From NCBI GenBank assembly GCA_041391745.1, contig JAWKNK010000015.1, forward strand, positions 7,055 to 71,054: 64,000 bases of DNA, given 5' to 3'. The position numbers and the translations under genes are program-made. Positions 53,901-60,498 of this stretch are shown piece after piece. The DNA is from JAIXWP01 sp041391745. Lineage in GTDB: Bacteria > Bacteroidota > Bacteroidia > Flavobacteriales_D > Sanyastnellaceae. Below the pieces are notes generated by a model. The model saw only the letters and a program-made list of their open reading frames with translations, had not been told where the DNA came from and did no database searches. Every line of letters begins with the position of its first letter. Position 1 is the stretch's first letter.

Positions 53901-54200
53901 GAATTCGCTCTGTTTCGAATAGCAGAGAATTTGAACCTTATCATCGATTGAATAGTCGAAGAATTTTTCGATATCCTTTTTATTCTTTTCAGCGGAAACT
54001 AAAACGTATTGAGCTAAATTTTCTCCTCCGATATAATAGTAAACTTCAAAATTGTCTGTAGGATAATAGAACCACTCGAATTCGCGATACTGCACTCTGT
54101 TTTTTCCGAATTCCATGTTTGACCCTTGATAGAACTGCCCCACTCCGCTGAGCGACAGCAACATACCCATCAATGCAAACAGAAAACGAAATTTGTACAT
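50922..54200 (-). CDS. TolB-like beta-propeller fused to a BamA-type outer-membrane barrel
   Basis: The protein is 1092 residues with a signal peptide (FRFLFALMGMLLSLSGVGQ). An N-terminal region (about 30-270, with MPTWYEQGIVSFAAKSASRD) resembles the peptidase MA-like fold but lacks a HExxH zinc motif. TolB/PD40-type propeller repeats follow (about 330-560, FKLSPDGNKMAFVTNEMGQYKIWIY, IQYSNDGKKIVFTGVNKGQTDIYVY; diagnostic parts SPDGNKMAF and SNDGKKIVF). The C-terminal 300 residues are a surface-antigen barrel (HYLGGVDNWLF, MRGFYVNSRNGNSFALMNAELRWP, VFYLSLNLDF). It should span the outer membrane with the propeller in the periplasm. Function is unknown. Confidence 0.83.
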   Translation of the reverse strand: MYKFRFLFALMGMLLSLSGVGQFYQGSNMEFGKNRVQYREFEWFYYPTDNFEVYYYIGGENLAQYVLVSAEKNKKDIEKFFDYSIDDKVQILCYSKQSEFRQSNIGISNDDQYNIGGAARIMGNKMFVYYETDHRALEKQIRESMSRVVFNNMMYGGDWKDVLKSSTLLSMPTWYEQGIVSFAAKSASRDSEAFMKDFVQNKKLKSINRLEGNEAKLVGHAFWQYIADVYGENVVPNILYMTRLSRNIESGFLFVLGLDTQSVTADFLKYYKEKYSTSKETLVPGLQPRPSDNATKKEWKEWKKLEKKMGELQVKYKKKYQYSQFKLSPDGNKMAFVTNEMGQYKIWIYDLQKDKLKRIVKKEYRLDRLVDDSFPILAWHPSSEVLTYIFERRGRAFIGNYQFGDKKKIEKELFRIEKVVDIQYSNDGKKIVFTGVNKGQTDIYVYQVLGNNQEQLTFDIYDDLNARFIENDSRIIFSSNRPDDTLRKDDGELVNLNKDIFIFDYENRSKILERVTNTPDVDEHHPFEYKPKHFTYLGNSLGNDNRYLATIDSAISRIDTTIHYRYFTTESLLTNFKKQPLDYQFNSSSGDYTLLFKKGSRPIVSWQNRNEDVLLNGSFGDNKSFGDGTGAGQMEYLALKPDSIGPNEVDIHNYQFEDERRNYTYEKESVRIQEIKPDGTKEELSDSAQKIVQIPKSRLYRLNFATDYVLSQIDNSFTNSFYQKFTSPTSINPGISGLMKFGLSDLFEDYKLVGGVRLSFDLQNNDFGASFENLKGRVDKKIMLQRQSQTTLDNINYYKIHTHSISYQWKYPFTELASVRVTGIVRQDRTITSSIDPVSLVQRTVNTYQVGVRAEYVFDNTVNRGLNLFNGTRYKLWVERYQRPDVWDRKTDFNVAGFDFRHYRKIHRDLIAAIRFSGSTTFGRYKLAHYLGGVDNWLFQRVDNSLPPLDTAVFYHQTFTGPMRGFYVNSRNGNSFALMNAELRWPVFKYFMRKPIKSDFVQNFQLIGFFDAGSAWTGKSPYGNDNLFNQTTLYQNPITVEIDNNKEPIIYGYGFGLRSRVLGYFIRADWAWGVDDGITLPRVFYLSLNLDF

Positions 54201-54277
54201 AGGCCGAATGATAGCTTGCTAATTTACGTCTAAATATACCAATTCATCCTTGATTACCCTATATAAATTGTAATTCT

Positions 54278-54285
54278 TAGCTTTG
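54278..54285 (+). promoter_or_regulatory. -7 promoter element upstream of the metallo-hydrolase gene
   Basis: TAGCTTTG, an exact TAnnTTTG match, lies 18 bases before the ATG at 54304. It covers a TTG at 54283, which is therefore unlikely to be the start. Confidence 0.5.
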
Positions 54286-54303
54286 TCCCTTAAACTCGAG
54301 CCT

Positions 54304-54957
54304 ATGTCACTCCATCTCTTCACTTTCAATGCTTTTCAGGAAAACACCTATGTGCTTGTAAATGAAAATTCAGAAGCCATTGTTTTCGATCCCGGAATGT
54401 CGGATAGTTTCGAGGAAAAGGTATTCTCCGATTTTCTGGATAGAAATGGTTTAACGCTGAAAATGATATTGAACACCCATTGTCACATCGACCATATTTT
54501 GGGAATTGATTTTGTAAAAAGAAAGTATGCCGCTCCATTCTACGCACATCAAAAAGACCTTGAGGTGATTGAGCGTGCAGAGCGCTCAGCAGCAATGTGG
54601 AACATTTCATTTAATGGCTGTCCTGCTCCTGACCATTTTCTAAATGAAGGAGATATTATAGAGTTTGGTCAGTACAAATTGGAAGTGGTTTTCGTGCCCG
54701 GCCATTGTCCCGGACACGTCGCTTTTATTGATCACACGCATAAACAAGTAATTATCGGCGACGTGCTTTTCAAAGGCAGCGTCGGTCGAGTTGATTTACC
54801 CGGTTGCAATGCCGCGGACTTGGTCAATTCTTTACAAGAGAAAATTTACAAGCTTCCAGAAGACTATGTTGTACATCCTGGGCACGGTCCTTCCACTACA
54901 ATAGGAGAAGAAAAACATTCGAACCATTTTGTGGGAGCCGATTACAGTCGGCTGTGA
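54304..54957 (+). CDS. Metallo-beta-lactamase-fold hydrolase (glyoxalase II-like)
   Basis: The 217-residue protein from ATG 54304 shows the binuclear metal site: NTHCHIDH (His59, His61, Asp63, His64), VPGHCPGHVAF, VIIGDVLFKGSVGR and VVHPGHGPSTTIG. Length and motifs match the short glyoxalase II-like group widespread in bacteria. The usual roles are hydroxyacylglutathione or other thioester hydrolysis, though Bacteroidota usually lack glutathione, so the true substrate is open. It is cytosolic. It converges with the histidine kinase gene directly after its stop. Confidence 0.9.
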   Translation: MSLHLFTFNAFQENTYVLVNENSEAIVFDPGMSDSFEEKVFSDFLDRNGLTLKMILNTHCHIDHILGIDFVKRKYAAPFYAHQKDLEVIERAERSAAMWNISFNGCPAPDHFLNEGDIIEFGQYKLEVVFVPGHCPGHVAFIDHTHKQVIIGDVLFKGSVGRVDLPGCNAADLVNSLQEKIYKLPEDYVVHPGHGPSTTIGEEKHSNHFVGADYSRL

Positions 54958-56007
54958 TTATTTCGCTTTTTTCAGTGTGAAAGCAAATGTACTTCCCACC
55001 TCTTCACTGCTTCGGACGGAGATGGTTTGTTTGTGCCCTTCTATAATGTGTTTGCATATGGCCAGTCCCAAACCTGAACCGCCTTCATTTCGTGAGCGAC
55101 TCTTATCGACACGATAGAATCTTTCGAAAATACGAGGGATGTGTTCCTTAGCTATACCCACCCCATTATCAGCCACCTCAATCAAAATACTATCATCCAT
55201 ATCGTAAAAACGAATTCTGGTTTCTCCATTTTCCTTTCCGTAGTTAATACTGTTTACTAGAAGATTGGTAAATACTTGTTGAATGCGTTTTGGATCTGCC
55301 AACACCCAGATAGGTCGCTCGTTGGTATTTTTAAATCGAAGTGTAATATTCTTTTCCTTGGCTTTCTGTTCCAACGAATCCATCATTTGACGGGCCATAT
55401 CCACGATATCAAATCGTTTCATGTCGAATTTCATTCCTTCGCTTTCAAAACGTGTAATTTGATCCAAATCCTGAATCAAATCACTCAGTCGATCGCAGTT
55501 GGAAGATGCCTTTTGAAGAAATTTTACGGTCAATTCCTTATCATCCAGTTCACTTTCTAGCAAAGTGTCGATGTAACCTTGAATATTGAAAATGGGCGTT
55601 TTCAATTCATGCGCCAGGTTTCCGATGAATTCCTTTCTGAAGGTTTCGGAATCTTTTAGCGCTTTAACTTCTTTGACCTTTTCTTCAGCCCAATCTGCCA
55701 CTTCACGATTCACCAAACTCAACACGTCAGAACTCATTCTGATTTGTGGCTTGATATCCGAGCCACTTGATTTCATCGTGTGAATGGTCTTGTAGATGAT
55801 TTTTACCTTTTGATAAAGGAATTTATCGATATAGTAAAAAACGATAAAATAGGAAATACCGAAACCCGGCACCTAAATGCGAGTAACCACAGCCATTCGA
55901 ATTCGCGATCTAGAGAATATACTACGAGAATAAGTTAGCGCCAACAATCCTCCTGTGATCAGGATTGAAGAATTAAGAGCAACACTTTTCGGAGTATTTT
56001 GAGTCAT
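54958..56007 (-). pseudogene. PhoR-like sensor histidine kinase with two compensating frameshifts at the N-terminus
   Basis: The kinase core is intact (54958-55872): His box NLAHELKTPIFNIQGYID, N box LVNSINYGK, DNGVGIAKEHIPRIFERFYR, and GGSGLGLAICKH. It starts at 56007, where ATG overlaps the response regulator stop by one base (TAATG). From there the frame gives MTQNTPKSVALNSSILITG, then needs one base removed near 55937 to read LILVVYSLDREFEWLWLLAF, and one base added near 55873 to return to FGISYFIVFYYIDKFLYQ. The rebuilt protein has about 349 residues with two N-terminal membrane helices and no large sensor domain. Paired indels within 65 bases suggest consensus error. Confidence 0.82.
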
Positions 56008-56684
56008 TAAGGCTCAAATTTATAGCCTACTCCCTTTACTGTCTTAAAATTATCATCACCAAGTTTTTCACGAAGTTTGCGGATATGAACATCAATCGTT
56101 CTATCACCCACAATCACATCGTTGCCCCATACGTTGGCCAGAATGGTTTCACGGGTGAAAACCTACCTGGAGCGGAAGTTAGAAGAGTGAAGCAATTCAA
56201 ACTCCTTTTTTGGAAGGTTCAACTGATTGCCATCTTTAAAAACTACATATCTTTCTTTGTCGATAACTATTCCATGATCAGGAGTCGGCATCGTATCCGC
56301 TTCCATTGGAATATTTCTTCTAAGAAGTGCTTTTACTCTTGAAACCAAGACACGAGGCTTGATCGGCTTAGCGATATAATCGTCTGCTCCGGCGTCAAAA
56401 CCTGCTATTTGAGAGTAGTCTTCATTTCTCGCTGTGAGAAATGCTACCAAAACATTCTTAAGTTGTTCCGTATCGCGGATTTCACGGCAAGTTTCCATCC
56501 CGTCCATTCCCGGCATCATCACATCCAACAAAATCAAATCTGGGATTACGCGTCTTGCGACTTCAAGACCATCTCTGCCGTTATTAGCAGTGTGTACTTC
56601 GAATCCTTCTTTTTCCAGATTGAATCCAATCAAATCTAGAATATCCTGTTCGTCATCTACAAGAAGTACTTTTTGTTTACTCAT
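56007..56684 (-). pseudogene. PhoB/OmpR-type response regulator with two compensating frameshifts
   Basis: The receiver domain is intact: acidic pocket LVDDEQD, phospho-acceptor Asp54 in LILLDVMMPGMDG, Thr84 in FLTARNE, and Lys106 in YIAKPIKP. The winged-helix domain begins LNLPKKEFELL, is interrupted, and resumes FTRETILANVWGNDVIVGD, RTIDVHIRKLREKLGDDNF, VKGVGYKFEP. One extra base near 56185-56195 and one missing base near 56163 explain the stop TAG between them. The rebuilt length is about 225 residues, normal for PhoB. It leads the operon with the PhoR-like kinase. The likely role is phosphate or envelope-stress control, by homology only. Confidence 0.84.
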
Positions 56685-56785
56685 GTTTTGTTCTTTTGAC
56701 GATGCGAAAGTAAAATTGCATCGTTAAGGCAAGGTTAACAAACAATAAACGCTAAGCTATCTAAAAAATAATGTTACTTCGCGTC

Positions 56786-57580
56786 ATGAATCATTTGCAT
56801 TTCAAAGATAAAACAATTTGGATAACTGGTGCCTCTAGTGGAATAGGTGAAGCTTTGGCTTATCAACTTTCGGAAATGGGAGCGACTCTCATTCTTTCTG
56901 CTAGAAGAAAAGAGGAGTTAGAACGTGAAGTCCAATTGTAAAAGTGAAATGGTTGCCATCCTTCCAATGGATCTTGGAGATGAAGCAAGTGTGAGAAATG
57001 CAGCCGAGCATGTTTTGAAGACCTACCCTCATATTGATTACCTTTTCAACAATGGCGGAATCAGTCAAAGAGGGGAAACGATCAACACGCCATTGGAAGT
57101 GGATCGACGCATATTTGAAGTGAATTTCTTCGGAAATATTTTGCTTTCAAAACTGATAGGCCAAAACATGGTAAAACGTGGCTCCGGACATATTATTGTC
57201 ACTTCTAGTCTGGTTGGAAAATGGGGATTCTACTTACGTTCAGCCTATTCAGCTTCAAAACATGCGTTACACGGATTCTACGAATCGATGCGCATGGAAG
57301 TAGAAAAAAACAATGTGCATATTACATTGGTACTTCCTGGTTTTACCAAAACGGAAATATCAAAACATGCATTGACATCTGAAGGAAAAGCCAGCAACGA
57401 GCTCGATAACAATCAGGACAAAGTCTCACTCCAGATTTTGTAGCAACAAAAATTTTAGAGGGTGTGGTGAAAAAGAAATTCGAAATTTCCGTTGGTCGCA
57501 CCGAAGCCATGGGCCTCATCGTGAAGCGCTATTTTCCTGGGTTATTCAATAAGCTTGTTAGAAAGTGGAGTGCTAAATAA
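56786..57580 (+). pseudogene. Short-chain dehydrogenase/reductase with two compensating frameshifts
   Basis: The gene starts at ATG 56786 with the NAD(P) loop TIWITGASSGIGEALAYQL and LILSARRKEEL. One extra base near 56920-56927 forces a switch to the frame reading MVAILPMDLGDEASVRNAAE, NNGGISQRGE, SSLVGKWGFYL, and the catalytic SAYSASKHALHGF (Tyr and Lys of YxxxK). One missing base near 57422 then returns to the first frame, reading LTPDFVATKILEGVVKKKFE and ending KLVRKWSAK. Total length is 265 codons, the normal size for DHRS7-like reductases. All catalytic residues are kept, which argues against decay. It ends exactly where the convergent DUF6624 gene begins. Confidence 0.82.
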
Positions 57581-58494
57581 TTACTTCACTTTTTGGGGAA
57601 CATCGAATACAATATTCCATCGCATTACATATTCTGAAAGCGGACCTAATCCGACGGCTGCGCGTCTTTGATCAACATATTCTGGTTCAATCAATTCATG
57701 CAATTTCCATTCATTGGTCTCCATGTTTTTGGTGATTTGAGAACCGTAAACTTGTGGCTTGCCCTGATACATTTGAATGCGATCTGAAGGGCCAAATGAT
57801 TTCCTTGGGATTCTCCTTTTTCAACCGAAGCCCTCATCAATGGCAAATATTTTTCTTGCAATTCTAAAGAAGCATGCTGAATAACCAGCCAAACAGCAGT
57901 GTTTGCTTTCCCACCTACGAGGCTTTTACCAGGCCAGCCAAACTCATCAATAATTGCGATACTTCAAGCTCATTCAAGCTATCTTCTTGAGCCATCAAGC
58001 CCCAGTAGTAATTCATCTCTGGTGAATCTTCTCCAAACTTTTTTTCTGCATCACTGATTAATTGTCTTAGCGTTTGATCTTTAACATAGATGGCTTCCAA
58101 CCTTTTTTGTAGCGGTTTGTCGTAATCTTTTTCTATTATATCAATATTGGCTTGGACAGCTTGAAGCACGTCGTTCCAGCCTTCGACATCATGAAGGGCT
58201 TTCAAGTCGCCATCATTCATCATCCACTGTTTATTGGTCCATCCCAAAGCAGCCGTTTTATTCAGCCAATCCAATGCGAGTTCGAAATTGCCCGCCAAGG
58301 AGGCGCAACAAGCAGCATTGTAATATGTATTTGCATTGCCTTCCTTAATCTTGAATGCTTGAATGCAGCCGTCACAGCATTCTGAATAGGCTTCAGCTTG
58401 GTAGTGTCCGTAGCAGCCTCAATGCTTGATCGAAAGACTGAGCAAATGAATAAAATGGAACGAGTGCGATAAAAATTAAAATATACTTTTTCAT
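57581..58494 (-). pseudogene. Exported DUF6624-containing protein, broken by three frameshifts
   Basis: Start ATG 58494 opens a signal peptide (KKYILIFIALVPFYSFAQS). One extra base near 58410-58425 leads to a TPR-like region (HYQAEAYSECCDGCIQAFKI, NTYYNAACCASLAGNFELALDWL, key part YYNAACCASL). Next come EAIYVKDQTLRQLI and NYYWGLMAQEDSLNELEVSQ. A missing base near 57960 leads to the DUF6624 motif FGWPGKSLVGGKANTAVWL and VIQHASLELQEKYLPLM. A second missing base near 57793 leads to DRIQMYQGKPQVYGSQ and RRAAVGLGPLSEY. Every domain segment of a TPR plus DUF6624 protein of about 300 residues is present in order. Function of DUF6624 is unknown. Confidence 0.78.
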
Positions 58495-58541
58495 AGATAT
58501 AAACTTGGTCAAATCTAAAATTTCCATTTATGAAAAAATTG

Positions 58542-58549
58542 TATTTTTG
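58542..58549 (+). promoter_or_regulatory. -7 promoter element almost touching the start of the small membrane protein gene
   Basis: TATTTTTG is an exact TAnnTTTG match ending four bases before the ATG at 58554. If it is used, the mRNA would be essentially leaderless. Confidence 0.45.
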
Positions 58550-58553
58550 GGAT

Positions 58554-59156
58554 ATGGTAAAAAAACTAGAAACTTTCTCTTGGCTCATTTTCATATTGGG
58601 AGCCATCTTCAGAGTACTTGGATTTCCACTTTCAAATTTTATGATTGTCATTTCCCTCTCCGTTTTGGCATGTCTTTATTTCGTGGGAACCTATTTTCTT
58701 TATGCAAAACCGAAAAGTGAAACTACATCAGCTCAAGCTTCCAATTCAGAAACATTCGGAATTATTGGTACTGGTTTGGGACTTGCGGCTACAATTGTTG
58801 GTCTATTATTTAGCATTCAAATTTGGCCTCAAACAGGTTCCACGCTAGCAGGAGCAATGGTCATTTTAGCACTGAGCATTGGTTTTTTGTACACTAAAAA
58901 AAATTCAATCACCCGATTTGAAATACCCCGACTCATTAGAACGAGCATCATCGTTGGAGTCTTGGGGCTCGTATTTTATTTTATTCCTCAAAACTCACTA
59001 ATAGACGTCTACTACAGACAGCATCCCGCCTACAAAGAAGCACTTAAAGCTTATTTGGAAGACAGCAGCAATGAAGAAAAAAGAGCAAAGCTTGATGAGG
59101 AATTTGAAAGGGCCTTTCCTGAGGCTGCAAAGCGTCAAGAAGAGTCTTCAAAATAG
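58554..59156 (+). CDS. Multi-pass membrane protein with GldL-like first hairpin
   Basis: From the ATG at 58554 the protein is 200 residues. Five hydrophobic segments are visible: FSWLIFILGAIFRVLGFPLSN (quoted as LIFILGAIFRVLG), FMIVISLSVLACLYFVGTYF, GIIGTGLGLAATIVGLLFSI, AGAMVILALSIGFLY, and TSIIVGVLGLVFYFIP. A charged C-terminal helix follows (EEKRAKLDEEFERAFPEAAKRQ). The start of the first hairpin, G-A-x-F-[KR]-x-x-x-x-P-x-S-N, resembles a motif common in GldL and other Bacteroidota membrane proteins, but the rest does not match GldL. The upstream ATG at 58530 is possible but conflicts with the promoter box. Function unknown. Confidence 0.72.
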   Translation: MVKKLETFSWLIFILGAIFRVLGFPLSNFMIVISLSVLACLYFVGTYFLYAKPKSETTSAQASNSETFGIIGTGLGLAATIVGLLFSIQIWPQTGSTLAGAMVILALSIGFLYTKKNSITRFEIPRLIRTSIIVGVLGLVFYFIPQNSLIDVYYRQHPAYKEALKAYLEDSSNEEKRAKLDEEFERAFPEAAKRQEESSK

Positions 59157-59308
59157 CACTTTGTGCCCTTAGAAACGCTACTCAAGCCCCTGAGTTAGTG
59201 GGTTCGAAACATTGCAATTCCGCGCTGCGTATCTTTCGTTAGATTACCTTAATGCTCCCTTTGGACTAGAGAAGTATGCCTTGTTTTTTCACCTAAACAA
59301 GCTATACG
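59157..59308. other. Non-coding gap before the FIST operon
   Basis: About 150 bases with no convincing gene. A short stretch near 59190-59215 contains GGTTCGAAAC, similar to a tRNA T-loop, but no tRNA cloverleaf can be folded around it. No exact -7 element was found. Confidence 0.4.
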
Positions 59309-60496
59309 ATGTTACAATTTTATTCTGCGAGTACCCGTGTTGTAAACACAAAAAGAGCTGTGGAAGAGTGCATGGAAATTGCGCTCGGGCAAGACTATTC
59401 CAATTGCGATCTACTTATTTTCAATGCTGCCATCGGTCACGATTTCAAAGAACTTGTTTCGAAAGCGAAAGAAGCAGCGCCTAATGCTCGAGTATTAGCG
59501 GCCTCTTGCTGCGGTATCGTAGGGCGTGAAGGTGTTAGCGAATCGATGAAGGATATTGGATTGATGGCGATCCGAGGAAATGATTTTGCCATTGCAAGCA
59601 CCAATGAAATTTATGGGCACAACTCCTTTGAGAAGTGTTTAAAATTGGCCATGCAGCTTAAAGAGCAGAAACCCAAGATCAATATGATCTATTTTCTGGC
59701 ATCTGGAATAGACATTTCTAATGACCAATGCATTAAGGCTTTTGAAGCCATTTTTGGTGATCAAGTCACCATTTTTGGAGCGACATCTTCCGACAACATG
59801 AAAGGCTTCGTGAGCTACCAAGCGGTAGATGATCAGGTATATGAACATGGCGCATTTGCGGTAGGATTTGCGGATGATTCACTTTATGTCGATACACAGG
59901 CGACGCACGGATTTGTTGCTATCGGCGAACCCTTGGTCGTTACAAAATCTACTGGACATATTATCCACGAGTTCAACGGACAACCAGCGTGGCAGGAATA
60001 CCTTAAACGACTCGGGTTGCCTGAAAATGCGAATTGCGGCGACTCCATTCCTATTGGAGCTTTAGGTGAAAAACTAGACCCAGCACTGGCTAAAGAATAT
60101 GGCAACGATCACATATTAAGAGTTGTTACCAAACATGAGGGTGATGATATGTATTATGCTACAGATTGTGCCGAAGGCACCGAACTGTGGCTAACGAAAA
60201 GAGATGAAGACCTCATTTTCTCAGAGATGGATCGTATAGTAAACGAACTCAATAAACGTTCGGAAGGCAAGAAACCCCTTGCCGTATTTCATGCTGACTG
60301 TCTTGCTCGCGGTAGATTCCTTTTTGACAGAATTATCAAAGAAGAATTGGTGAATAGAATGCAATATCCCTTCTACGATAACGGACAATGTCCACCGTGG
60401 CTAGGCATGTATGGATTCGGAGAGTTTGCGCGATTAGGCGGTCGAAACACGTATCATAATTACACAACTGCACTTTACGCTATTTATCGAAAATAA
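59309..60496 (+). CDS. FIST-domain signal-sensing protein
   Basis: The 395-residue protein consists of a FIST N domain (about 1-200; LLIFNAAIGHDFKELV, VLAASCCGIVGREGVSESM, TIFGATSSDN) and a FIST C domain (about 210-390; HEFNGQPAWQEYLKRLGLPE, FHADCLARGRFLFD, PFYDNGQCPPWLGMYGFGEF; short parts diagnostic). FIST domains are proposed to bind small ligands such as amino acids and feed signal transduction. It has no signal peptide or membrane segment, so it is cytosolic. Two bases separate it from the multi-PAS histidine kinase, with which it should work. Confidence 0.9.
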   Translation: MLQFYSASTRVVNTKRAVEECMEIALGQDYSNCDLLIFNAAIGHDFKELVSKAKEAAPNARVLAASCCGIVGREGVSESMKDIGLMAIRGNDFAIASTNEIYGHNSFEKCLKLAMQLKEQKPKINMIYFLASGIDISNDQCIKAFEAIFGDQVTIFGATSSDNMKGFVSYQAVDDQVYEHGAFAVGFADDSLYVDTQATHGFVAIGEPLVVTKSTGHIIHEFNGQPAWQEYLKRLGLPENANCGDSIPIGALGEKLDPALAKEYGNDHILRVVTKHEGDDMYYATDCAEGTELWLTKRDEDLIFSEMDRIVNELNKRSEGKKPLAVFHADCLARGRFLFDRIIKEELVNRMQYPFYDNGQCPPWLGMYGFGEFARLGGRNTYHNYTTALYAIYRK

Positions 60497-60498
60497 TA

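Noticed and set aside
55865..56200. Shared motifs (AGTTAG and ACCTA) near the indels of kinase and regulator as a possible methylation-linked basecalling signature
   Set aside because: The indel positions cannot be fixed to a single base and the motifs are short, so the match may be chance.
59185..59220. tRNA-like T-loop (GGTTCGAAAC)
   Set aside because: No acceptor stem, anticodon arm or matching T-stem can be formed around it, so it is most likely coincidence.
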